Of a stretch of 64,000 bases of DNA, positions 42,904-51,037 are shown in pieces. A model generated the notes under the pieces. The model was not told the DNA's origin and did not search any database. It saw nothing but the letters and a program-made list of their open reading frames with translations. A program made the position numbers and the translations under genes. The stretch lies in assembly GCA_031366005.1 (NCBI GenBank), contig JANLZB010000038.1:1-64000 (forward strand), written 5' to 3'. Origin of the DNA: JANLUX01 sp031366005. Lineage in GTDB: Bacteria > Bacteroidota > Bacteroidia > AKYH767-A > OLB10. How positions within the stretch are numbered: the first letter of the stretch is position 1; the number at the start of each line of letters is the position of its first letter.

Positions 42904-43365
42904 TTAATAGGGAATTTTCTCAAGCGAAACCAAGTGATGAAGGTGGTGTAATAGATGCTTGTTATAATATTCTGCCAACCATTTGATAGTATGAATCTCG
43001 GGTTGATCTTTTCCAGAGTTGCACATTTTTTCCTTTGATTCAGCAGGCAATGCATCGAGCACAAAACAAATTTGCTTATTTAGCAAAGTCCATAGTGTGA
43101 TAAGTTCATCGGAAGATTGTTCCTGGTAGTTAGCTGCTTTATTCCAGAAGTTTTGATCATAAACAATTTTTGGTTGATGCTCATATTGAGCAACAATAAA
43201 CCTGCGAAGGTTATTATGTGCTGAGTCAATTAAATGTCCAAGCTCTTCTTTTTTACTCCATGTGTCAGGGTGAGGTTTTTCTGAAAAATCTTTTTCACTT
43301 ACTTGGTTAAGCTGTTCTCTATAGGAGCTGATTATTTGTTGAAGTTGATGAATAATTTTTTTCAT
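42904..43365 (-). CDS. DinB/YfiT-like four-helix metalloprotein
   Basis: The 153 residues form a DinB-type four-helix bundle. EELGHLIDSAHNNLRRF contains the first metal-binding His, and NKHLLHHLHHL near the C-terminus supplies the others. Such proteins bind a divalent metal and are often thiol-dependent transferases or hydrolases; the substrate here is unknown. It converges with deoC with 55 bases between the stops. Confidence 0.85.
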   Translation of the reverse strand: MKKIIHQLQQIISSYREQLNQVSEKDFSEKPHPDTWSKKEELGHLIDSAHNNLRRFIVAQYEHQPKIVYDQNFWNKAANYQEQSSDELITLWTLLNKQICFVLDALPAESKEKMCNSGKDQPEIHTIKWLAEYYNKHLLHHLHHLVSLEKIPY

Positions 43366-43419
43366 CTCTTATTATTTGTAGTATAAAAATATTTAAAGAA
43401 TGAATATTTATTTAATATT

Positions 43420-44754
43420 TTAAAACCATAGTTGTGTAATTAAAAAATAAATGTCATAAATACTTAATGAGACAATGAGGCAAATAATAAGTAATGCTGT
43501 ATTGCAGATAAGTTTTGATTTCAGCATAATAAACCCTTGCATAAAAAATTTTATAAATGAGGGCAATGCAGGAAAAATAAAAATGGATTTCATTATGCTG
43601 AAATCGCGGTAACTGTATGAATATTTTATCATGAACAATAAAAAACCTGCTGCAAAAACAAGGTGAATCCAGTCATATTGAGCAGTAATTTTCTCTTTAA
43701 AGAAATCTCTTATAGTTTTCAGCATGCCTGCAATAAAAAGTATTAAGGGCACAATTCCTAAAACAATTAACCACCGGCCGGCATTTAATAAATTTGGATC
43801 CATACTTTTCCAGCTATCGGGGTGCTGATCAAAATGCATGAACATGGTTCTTCCATATAACTGTGACCATAATGAAGTGCGATGCAACTGATAATTATCA
43901 ATGGTGCTCACAATAAATGGTTCCCTGATCATATCGAAATAGCGAAACGTGAAGTATCCATCAACAACAGAAGTAATTCCTGGTCTTCCTGCATAAGTGT
44001 GATTGAAAAATGGTGGTGGAGGATCTTTGCGCAATACCAGCACAAAAGGAGTTCCGTATTTAATATAGTTATGAATGTAACCGGCACCAACAGGTATGAT
44101 TGCAATAAAACTTATTACCAGTATTGTTAAAATTTTTATGTAAAGTTTTCTTTCTTCAAAGTGAGAAGCCAATAGTTTTATTGAAAAAATTATAGCGAGT
44201 GAAGCAATCAAAATAAGCCCCGATCCTTTAATGAGACAGGCAATTATCACAAATACACACAACAAAATTCCCAGCCGAAATTTCTTCTCACTGAAAAACC
44301 TGTCTGCAAAATAAATGGTGAGAATGCCTGCTAATATTTCAGGAGTATCATTGGTAGCTTGAATATTAATTCCCGTAAGGCATGGATTAAAAGCAAGAAA
44401 TGCAAAGGCTGCAATTTTAATTTTTTCTGAAAACGGTTGCCTCGCAATAAATTTCCATAGATAAAAAAGTATAAAAAAACTCAAAACAAAATTGAACATT
44501 TGCATACAGAGAATGCTGTCCATCCGGTTATCAATACCCAGCATCTGAATAATTCCTGCATTGATGATATAATAAAGTTTTGGCTGAAAGCACTCCCAGC
44601 AATTATCCTTATCCGGCAGCGCATTGTGATTAATAATCCACTCAACCACTTCTACATGAGGGTCGTTTGCTTCATAATTAAGGAGAGATAAAATAAAACG
44701 CAGGCTGAGGGAAAGGATAAAAATGGAAAGGATTAATATTCTATTTCGCGACAT
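43420..44754 (-). CDS. Membrane glycosyltransferase-like protein (GT-C fold)
   Basis: A 444-residue protein with about eleven membrane segments. The first large loop has the acidic pair NDPHVEVVEWII and then CWECFQPKLYYI, as GT-C glycosyltransferases such as the GT39 and ArnT families do. It would use a lipid-linked sugar to modify a glycan, lipid or protein at the periplasmic face. No substrate can be assigned. A TAnnTTTG box lies 5 bases upstream of the ATG. Confidence 0.8.
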   Translation of the reverse strand: MSRNRILILSIFILSLSLRFILSLLNYEANDPHVEVVEWIINHNALPDKDNCWECFQPKLYYIINAGIIQMLGIDNRMDSILCMQMFNFVLSFFILFYLWKFIARQPFSEKIKIAAFAFLAFNPCLTGINIQATNDTPEILAGILTIYFADRFFSEKKFRLGILLCVFVIIACLIKGSGLILIASLAIIFSIKLLASHFEERKLYIKILTILVISFIAIIPVGAGYIHNYIKYGTPFVLVLRKDPPPPFFNHTYAGRPGITSVVDGYFTFRYFDMIREPFIVSTIDNYQLHRTSLWSQLYGRTMFMHFDQHPDSWKSMDPNLLNAGRWLIVLGIVPLILFIAGMLKTIRDFFKEKITAQYDWIHLVFAAGFLLFMIKYSYSYRDFSIMKSIFIFPALPSFIKFFMQGFIMLKSKLICNTALLIICLIVSLSIYDIYFLITQLWF

Positions 44755-44759
44755 ATGCG

Positions 44760-44767
44760 CAAAAGTA
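44760..44767 (-). promoter_or_regulatory. Putative -7 box TACTTTTG for the GT-C gene at 43420
   Basis: Fits TAnnTTTG on the minus strand and ends 5 bases before the ATG at 44754, as for rbfA. Confidence 0.6.
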
Positions 44768-44843
44768 AATTCTATGAAGGATTAAGAATAGAATTTCAAC
44801 CCCATACGTCTGCAGAAAATGGTAGAATATTACTACTCCTCAC

Positions 44844-44851
44844 TATATTTG
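44844..44851 (+). promoter_or_regulatory. Putative -7 box TATATTTG of the SprE/PorW-like gene
   Basis: Fits TAnnTTTG, 53 bases upstream of the ATG at 44905. Confidence 0.5.
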
Positions 44852-44904
44852 TCGAACAACATACTATTTTAGTGAGTATAAAGTTATTATATTTTATTTA
44901 GCAA

Positions 44905-47589
44905 ATGACCTTAAAACGGATATCATATCTTGCATCTATTGTGCTGTTATGCACTCTATCGGCATGCAAAACGCACAAGAATAATTTCTTAAGCAGGGGT
45001 TATCACGGCACCACTACGCATTATAATTATTACTTCAATGCGCGTGAAAGAATGAGACAGGGAGCGCAGGCATTAGCTGATGCGCATGAAGATAAATATG
45101 ACCGTGTGCTGAGTGTGTTTAAGTATGGTGATGTAGCAAAGGCCAAGTCCATTTATCCTGACATGGATGAAGCAATTAAAAAAGCTTCCGTTGCCATTCA
45201 ACGCCATTCGATTTATGCGAAATCAAGACACGATAATAAGCTTGCTGAACGAAACAAATGGATTGAGGATTGTTACCTGGTGATTGGTCAGGCGCAGTTT
45301 TACAAGCATGATTTCTGGACTGCCATTGAGACTTTTCAATATACTTCTGCCGAATATAAAAATGGTCATATCCGTGATGATGCCTTACTGTGGTTAATCA
45401 AATCTTATCTTGAATTGGGTAAAACAGTAGATGCTGAATACCTGCTTGATTTTTTAAAGAATGATAAAGAATTTCCATTGCGTATTAAAGGGGATTATGC
45501 TGCCACGTATGCAAATTATTATCTTCAAAAAAATCAGATTCCGGAAGCAATGGAACAACTGAAAACTGCTGCTGCCAACACCAGGAAAAAAGATACAAGA
45601 GCCCGTTATTATTTTATTCTTGGTCAGTTGCAGCAACGGCAGGATAGCCTGCAGCAAGCGTTTGCTTCTTACAGTAAAGTAATCCGGTTAAACCCTCCTT
45701 ATGAAATGGCATTTAATGCGCGCATAAACCGTGCACGTTGTTTTGATGTTACCAGTGAGAAGGGAGAGCTTGTAAAAAAAGAATTGCTAAAAATGCTGAA
45801 GGATGAAAAGAATAAAGAATATTTAGATCAGGTTTATTATGCTTTGGCAGGAATAGCGCAGCAGGAGAAAAAAGAAGATCAGGCTTTGGATTATCTTAAT
45901 AAATCAGTTCGTGTAAGCTCCGGAAATACAACGCAAAAAGCAATCAGTTATAAAAGCATGGGTGATATTTATTATCAGCGTCCTGAATACATTCCTGCTG
46001 CTGCTTATTATGATAGTGCTGTTACATCACTCACTATTGACTATCCTGATTATTATGATATACTGGAGAGAAAAAACAGTCTTGACCGGTTGGTTAAAAA
46101 TCTCAAGATTATTTTGATGGAAGATAGTATTCAGAACCTTTCGAAGATGAGTGCCGCTGAGCGCGAAGCAAGTATTGATAAAGTAATCAATCTCGAAACA
46201 GCGGAACAGGAACGACTGAAAAAAGAAAAAGAAGATCAGCAACGTATAGAAGAGCAACAAGTGTTGGAAGAGAAGCAATTAAAAACCCAGCCGAGAAATT
46301 ACCAGCAAAACCAAACTGGTGCCTGGTATTTTTATAATCCCACCACGCTAAATTTTGGTATCAATGAGTTTTTAAAAAAATGGGGATTGAGAAAACTGGA
46401 GGACAACTGGCGCAGAAGTGACAAAGAGCTTGTTGCAGAAGCAGGCAGTGAAGAAGGTGAAACATCTATTGACTCATTGGTAGAATCACAGGCAGCACTC
46501 AACGATTCATTATCAAAACTTGGAGCAAAAGAAAGAAAGGAAGCATATCTTAAATTGATTCCATCCACTTCTGCTCAACTTAAAGAATCAAATGCAAAGC
46601 TTACAGAAGCTTATTACAATGTGGCAATAATTTATAAAGAACAGCTGGCGAATTATCCGCAATCCGTTTATCATTTTGAAAAACTGGATGAGCGCTTTCC
46701 GCAGAATAAATATAAACAACCATCTTATTATAATCTTTACCGATTATATTTAGCAATGCACGATACGGCTAAAGCCGATGTTTACAAAAATTATCTGCTT
46801 ACCAACTATCCTGAGAGTGAATACAGCAAGCTTATTTTAAATCCTAATTTCTTTGCTGAAATAAAAAAGAAAACAGCAGTGCTCCAGGTCTTTTATGAAA
46901 ATACATACAGGGCTTATATCAATGGGCAGTATTCAGATGTGATAGAGCGGAAAACACTGGCAGACACTTTATTCCCAAAAAACAACATTCTTGCAGGCAA
47001 GTTTGCTTTATTAAAAGCTTTGGCAATTGGCAGAACTCAGCCTATCTCTTCCTTCGAAGTCGCGTTGGAGGATGTTGTGCGTGTTTATCCTAAAGACTCA
47101 GTGAGTATTCGTGCGCAGCAAATTCTTGATTACATTCATAATCAAAACAAACAGGCACAGCAAAACCCCGGTGACAGCACGGTGCAAAAACAGCAGCTTA
47201 ACCAGGTTATTGATTCCGCGGTGTTTACTTATGCGCCCGAATCTCCTCAGCTTTTTCTTATCCTGGTAAAAATTAACTCTACTGATCTTCCTGCTTTAAA
47301 GGGAAAGATCACTTCATTCAACAATATGAATTATGTAGGTGAAAAAATGGATTTGCAAAGTGGCAACCTCGATTTAAACTATCAGTATATAACTGTAACA
47401 GGTTTAAAGAACAAGGAAGATGCGATGTCCTATTATGATTCTATTTCATCTGACGAAACTATTTCCGCTGAGTTAGAAACAGGCGAGCCAATGTTTTTTG
47501 TAATCTCCCAGGAGAATCTTACACAGCTTGCCCGCACGCATGATATAGAAAAGTATTCAGAATTTTTTCAGCAAAAATATACGCAGTAG
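44905..47589 (+). CDS. SprE/PorW-like TPR lipoprotein of the type IX secretion system
   Basis: SprE (Flavobacterium) and PorW (Porphyromonas) are lipoproteins needed for type IX secretion and gliding. The 894 residues open with a lipobox (IVLLCTLSACKTHKNN) and the family motif FLSRGYHGTTTHYNYYFNAR. Tetratricopeptide-like helices follow (residues about 60-400, with FILGQLQQRQDSLQQAFASY; YAALAGIAQQEKKEDQALDY-like). A charged linker (LETAEQERLKKEKEDQQRIE) leads to a second TPR block and a C-terminal domain. It fits the T9SS cargo in this window. The LytTR gene begins 16 bases downstream on the same strand. Confidence 0.85.
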   Translation: MTLKRISYLASIVLLCTLSACKTHKNNFLSRGYHGTTTHYNYYFNARERMRQGAQALADAHEDKYDRVLSVFKYGDVAKAKSIYPDMDEAIKKASVAIQRHSIYAKSRHDNKLAERNKWIEDCYLVIGQAQFYKHDFWTAIETFQYTSAEYKNGHIRDDALLWLIKSYLELGKTVDAEYLLDFLKNDKEFPLRIKGDYAATYANYYLQKNQIPEAMEQLKTAAANTRKKDTRARYYFILGQLQQRQDSLQQAFASYSKVIRLNPPYEMAFNARINRARCFDVTSEKGELVKKELLKMLKDEKNKEYLDQVYYALAGIAQQEKKEDQALDYLNKSVRVSSGNTTQKAISYKSMGDIYYQRPEYIPAAAYYDSAVTSLTIDYPDYYDILERKNSLDRLVKNLKIILMEDSIQNLSKMSAAEREASIDKVINLETAEQERLKKEKEDQQRIEEQQVLEEKQLKTQPRNYQQNQTGAWYFYNPTTLNFGINEFLKKWGLRKLEDNWRRSDKELVAEAGSEEGETSIDSLVESQAALNDSLSKLGAKERKEAYLKLIPSTSAQLKESNAKLTEAYYNVAIIYKEQLANYPQSVYHFEKLDERFPQNKYKQPSYYNLYRLYLAMHDTAKADVYKNYLLTNYPESEYSKLILNPNFFAEIKKKTAVLQVFYENTYRAYINGQYSDVIERKTLADTLFPKNNILAGKFALLKALAIGRTQPISSFEVALEDVVRVYPKDSVSIRAQQILDYIHNQNKQAQQNPGDSTVQKQQLNQVIDSAVFTYAPESPQLFLILVKINSTDLPALKGKITSFNNMNYVGEKMDLQSGNLDLNYQYITVTGLKNKEDAMSYYDSISSDETISAELETGEPMFFVISQENLTQLARTHDIEKYSEFFQQKYTQ

Positions 47590-47605
47590 TTCCTTAATTT
47601 TTTTC

Positions 47606-48475
47606 ATGAGCCTCTCTAATATATTTCTGCAACCTTATCCGTTGTGGGATAACAATTGGCGTAAGTCTTACACCATTACAGGTATTTCAATATTCGTTTT
47701 TTTATTTCTTTTCGTCTTTCGTCCCTTTGGACTTATTCAGTTAGAAATCCCTTCTGAAGCCAATGTTTTAATTGGATATGTATTGGTGAGTTTGCTGATA
47801 ATTTTATTACTCCAGTTTGTTTTGCCATTTTTTATTTCTTCTGTTTTTAATGAGGATCACTGGAAAGTTTACAAAGAGATTCTTTACGCACTTATTATTG
47901 TTTTGTGTAATGGAATTGGCATAATGATATATTCAGCAGCGCTTGGTTTATTTCCGGTAACCCTAAGTTCATTCACCTGGTTTGAAATAGTTACAATGCT
48001 GGTTGCCCTCTTTCCAATTACATTAATTGTTTTATTGAAACAAAATTATCTGTTTAGAAAAAATGTTAAAGAAGGATTTGCACTCACAGAAAAACTTTAT
48101 CATAAAACACGTATTTCTCCATTTGAGCAAACCCTCGTACATTTAACTTCAGAACAACAGAATGATAATTTAACAGTGGAAGCTGCTGATATTTATTACA
48201 TATCCGGTGCTGACAATTATATTGAAGTACATATAAAACAAAATAATCTGCTGAAAAAAATTTTTCTTCGTAGCACACTAAAAAATGCGCAGAATACCCT
48301 GAAACGTTTCTCCAATTTTTACCGTTGTCACCGTACCTATATTGTTAATCTTGATAAAGTAGAATCAGTTACCGGTAATTCGCAGGGATACAAATTGGTT
48401 TTAGCTGATACCGAAAAGTCTATCCCCGTTTCGCGAACACTTACAAGAGAAGTTACGCAGCGGTTGAGTATTTGA
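47606..48475 (+). CDS. LytTR-family transcriptional regulator with membrane N-terminus
   Basis: Four membrane segments (about residues 18-150) precede a LytTR DNA-binding domain at about 190-289. This has the typical AADIYYISGADNYIEVHIKQ, LRSTLKNAQNTLKRFSNFYR and CHRTYIVNLDKVESV stretches, and contacts DNA through its beta-sheet. Most LytTR proteins are response regulators; this one has no receiver, so the membrane part may sense the signal itself. The layout is common in Bacteroidota. It follows the SprE-like gene by 16 bases and may be co-transcribed, though a regulatory link is only a guess. Confidence 0.88.
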   Translation: MSLSNIFLQPYPLWDNNWRKSYTITGISIFVFLFLFVFRPFGLIQLEIPSEANVLIGYVLVSLLIILLLQFVLPFFISSVFNEDHWKVYKEILYALIIVLCNGIGIMIYSAALGLFPVTLSSFTWFEIVTMLVALFPITLIVLLKQNYLFRKNVKEGFALTEKLYHKTRISPFEQTLVHLTSEQQNDNLTVEAADIYYISGADNYIEVHIKQNNLLKKIFLRSTLKNAQNTLKRFSNFYRCHRTYIVNLDKVESVTGNSQGYKLVLADTEKSIPVSRTLTREVTQRLSI

Positions 48476-48478
48476 AAT

Positions 48479-49057
48479 TCAGGTTGAAAATTCTTTTTGT
48501 ATTAATTCTTCAATCACTTTTGGGAAATATTCCATTTCCAATTTATGGATTTTTTCAGCGACAAGTGCTGGTGAGTCGGTTGGATTAATACTTGTCTTTA
48601 TTTGTTGAACAATATCTCCCTTATCATAATGTTCATTCACATGATGGATCGTAATTCCTGTTTCTGTTTCTCCTGCGTTGCAAACAGCTTCATGCACTTT
48701 CATTCCATACATTCCTTTACCACCATATTTTGGTAACAGTGCAGGATGGATATTGATGATTTTATTTTTATACGCATTAATAATTTCTACATGCATGAGC
48801 TTTAAATAACCAGCTAACACGATAAATTGAATTTGATAAGATTGTAGAATTTCTAAAAGTTTCGTTGGTGCCTGAAGTAATTCTTTTGAAAGATACACTG
48901 ATGGAATATAATGCTTTTCTGCAACAATAAAAACTCCTGCTTCTTTGCGAGCTGATAGAATACAACCCACTTTAATCGAAGGATGATTATTAAAGTAAGT
49001 ACAAATATTATCAGCATTGCTGCCTTTGCCCGAAGCAAAAATGGCGATGTTAAACAT
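48479..49057 (-). CDS. purN: Phosphoribosylglycinamide formyltransferase (GART)
   Basis: PurN transfers a formyl group from 10-formyl-tetrahydrofolate to GAR in purine synthesis. The 192-residue protein has the family motifs FASGKGSNADNI (phosphate loop), NIHPALLPKYGGKGMYG (catalytic Asn-His), ETGITIHHVNEHYDKGDIVQ (catalytic Asp) and ends as usual. It starts 7 bases after the stop of the receiver gene at 49064 and is probably on the same transcript, though the functions are unrelated. Its stop is 3 bases from the convergent LytTR gene stop. Confidence 0.95.
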   Translation of the reverse strand: MFNIAIFASGKGSNADNICTYFNNHPSIKVGCILSARKEAGVFIVAEKHYIPSVYLSKELLQAPTKLLEILQSYQIQFIVLAGYLKLMHVEIINAYKNKIINIHPALLPKYGGKGMYGMKVHEAVCNAGETETGITIHHVNEHYDKGDIVQQIKTSINPTDSPALVAEKIHKLEMEYFPKVIEELIQKEFST

Positions 49058-49063
49058 ACATTA

Positions 49064-49507
49064 TCACCGCATTAAAAAATTATCTCGGCCTGAACGCGGA
49101 GGATGTTTTTGCCAGTCAGTATTAATTACATCGCTTATCATTTTTTTTAGCTTCACAAATTCTGTTGGCTTTTTAATGTAAATGTTTGCACCATAACGAA
49201 AGGAGGCATCAACATCTTTATCGACACCTGAAGTGGAATAGATCACTATGGGAATATCCTTAAACTTTTTATTGCCACGGATTTTTTCAAGACATTCAGT
49301 ACCTGTTTTTCCCGGCATATTCATATCCAAAAAAATTACATCCGGTAAATTCGAATCATGATTGTGCAGATACTCCCAGAGGTCATCACCATTAAAAACA
49401 ATGTGCAATTGAATATCTGGCCTTATTTCTTTTACGGCATCCTTAAAGAAAAAGCAATCATCTTCATCATCATCAGCAAGTAGTATATGCATTTGCTTCT
49501 CAGCCAT
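49064..49507 (-). CDS. Single-domain response regulator
   Basis: A 147-residue receiver: acidic pocket LLADDDEDD (9-17), phosphoacceptor D61 in FLDMNMPGKTG, switch residues in VIYSTSG and the conserved lysine in IYIKKPT. A basic tail (WQKHPPRSGRDNFLMR) follows and has no domain. It is one of several stand-alone receivers here and lies divergent from the sigma-54 activator and hybrid kinase, so it could receive phosphate from that kinase, but no link is proven. purN follows on the same strand. Confidence 0.9.
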   Translation of the reverse strand: MAEKQMHILLADDDEDDCFFFKDAVKEIRPDIQLHIVFNGDDLWEYLHNHDSNLPDVIFLDMNMPGKTGTECLEKIRGNKKFKDIPIVIYSTSGVDKDVDASFRYGANIYIKKPTEFVKLKKMISDVINTDWQKHPPRSGRDNFLMR

Positions 49508-49561
49508 AACAGTAGCATTTTGAGCTTGTAAATTTAATTAAATAAATTCTTTTGCTGCTGT

Positions 49562-49569
49562 ATCTTTGA
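49562..49569 (+). promoter_or_regulatory. Putative -7 box TATCTTTG for the sigma-54 activator gene
   Basis: Fits TAnnTTTG, 87 bases upstream of the TTG start at 49657. The leader in between contains low-complexity repeat words. Confidence 0.5.
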
Positions 49570-49580
49570 ACTCTGTTATG

Positions 49581-49649
49581 GTTTACAGGTTACAAGTTTT
49601 GGATAAGTTGCACCCGCTGAAAACTTTAGACCTTAAACCCTTAAACTCA
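49581..49649. repeat. Short-word low-complexity patch upstream of the sigma-54 activator gene
   Basis: GGTTTACAGGTTACAAG (49581-49597) is followed by AAAACTTTAGACCTTAAACC and CTTAAACTC (49621-49649). The words resemble those at 19588-19619. Confidence 0.5.
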
Positions 49650-49656
49650 TTTTCTT

Positions 49657-51003
49657 TTGGCTGAAAGTTTTAAAATATTTGTTGTTGAAGATGATGCATG
49701 GTATGCTGAGCTTTTGGTTTATCATCTTTCACTTAATCCCGATTACGAGGTAATTAAATTTTCTACTGCACGTGAGTGCCTGGCTCAATTGCACCGTCAA
49801 CCGTGTGTAATAACACTCGATTATACCCTGCCTGATATGAATGGGGCTGAGGTATTAAAAAAAATACTGGAGTTTAATCCTAACATACAGGTCATAATTA
49901 TCAGTGCGCAGGAAAATATAAATACCGCCATCGACCTTCTTAAAAAAGGTGCTTATGATTATATTGTTAAAGATGATGATGCACGCAACCGTTTATGGAA
50001 CACAGTAAATAATATCCGTAAAAATTTATTGCTCAAAGAAGAGGTTGAACAATTGCGCGAAGAGATTGGTCAGCGTTATGACTTCAGTAAAGCCATCATC
50101 GGTAACAGTGATGTAATGAAACGCGTTTTTGTAATGATGGATAAAGCTGCGCGTACTAATATTACGGTTAGTCTTTCAGGAGAAACAGGTACCGGCAAGG
50201 AGCTTGTTGCAAAAGCTATTCATTATAATTCTGCCAGAAGTCATAAAGCTTTTTTACCTGTTAATGTTGCTTCTATACCAAGTGATTTAATTGAGAGTGA
50301 ACTTTTCGGTCATGAAAAGGGTGCCTTTACCGGGGCAATTGCTCGCAGAAAGGGAAAGTTTGAAGAAGCACATGGTGGCACTTTGTTTCTGGATGAGATA
50401 GCAGAACTTGATATAAGCCTGCAATCGAAACTACTGCGTGTATTGCAGGAAAAAGAAATTACACGTGTGGGCAGCAACCAGGCAGTGCCGGTGGATGTAC
50501 GCATCATTGTGGCAACACATAAAAACTTAACCGAAGAAACGAGGAAAGGAAATTTCAGAGAAGACTTATATTATCGATTATTGGGATTACCAATTCATCT
50601 CCCCTCGCTTCGCGAACGTAACAGCGATATACTATTAATTGCCAAACACCTCATTGATGAGTTTTGCAAAGAGAATAAAATGAAACGCAAAACACTTTCC
50701 ACTGCATCACAAAAAAAATTACTTGGGTATACCTTTCCGGGAAATGTGAGAGAATTAAAAGCAATTGTAGAGCTGGCTGTTGTAATGAGTGATGAGGATA
50801 TTATTCAACCCGATGCAATTACATTTACACTTTCCACTTCCGTTGCTGATTTGCTCAAAGAAGAATTAACGCTTGATAATTATATCGGAAGAATAATCAG
50901 GCATTACCTTAGCAAGTATGATAATAATGTTTTGAAAGTGGCGGCTAAACTCAAGGTAGGGAAGTCAACAATTTATCGTTTAATAAAAGAAGGAAAAGTT
51001 TAA
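49657..51003 (+). CDS. Sigma-54-dependent response regulator (NtrC family)
   Basis: A 448-residue activator with three parts. The receiver (1-125) has D55 in ITLDYTLPDMNG. The AAA+ domain (about 140-385) has Walker A GETGTGKE with K181, the sigma-54 contact loop GAFTGA at 222-227 and Walker B GGTLFLDEIAEL. A short Fis-like helix-turn-helix ends the protein (NVLKVAAKLKVGKSTIYRLI). It remodels sigma-54 RNA polymerase at its targets after phosphorylation. The start is a TTG at 49657 directly before the receiver. The hybrid kinase begins 34 bases downstream, so the two should form one phosphorelay. Confidence 0.94.
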   Translation: MAESFKIFVVEDDAWYAELLVYHLSLNPDYEVIKFSTARECLAQLHRQPCVITLDYTLPDMNGAEVLKKILEFNPNIQVIIISAQENINTAIDLLKKGAYDYIVKDDDARNRLWNTVNNIRKNLLLKEEVEQLREEIGQRYDFSKAIIGNSDVMKRVFVMMDKAARTNITVSLSGETGTGKELVAKAIHYNSARSHKAFLPVNVASIPSDLIESELFGHEKGAFTGAIARRKGKFEEAHGGTLFLDEIAELDISLQSKLLRVLQEKEITRVGSNQAVPVDVRIIVATHKNLTEETRKGNFREDLYYRLLGLPIHLPSLRERNSDILLIAKHLIDEFCKENKMKRKTLSTASQKKLLGYTFPGNVRELKAIVELAVVMSDEDIIQPDAITFTLSTSVADLLKEELTLDNYIGRIIRHYLSKYDNNVLKVAAKLKVGKSTIYRLIKEGKV

Positions 51004-51037
51004 ACCTTTTTTCAAATAATAATAATATTTTGTCATA

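Noticed and set aside
49596..49620. TTGGATAAGTTGCAC as a possible sigma-54 promoter
   Set aside because: The GG and GC doublets are 6 bases apart instead of 10, so it does not fit the -24/-12 spacing.
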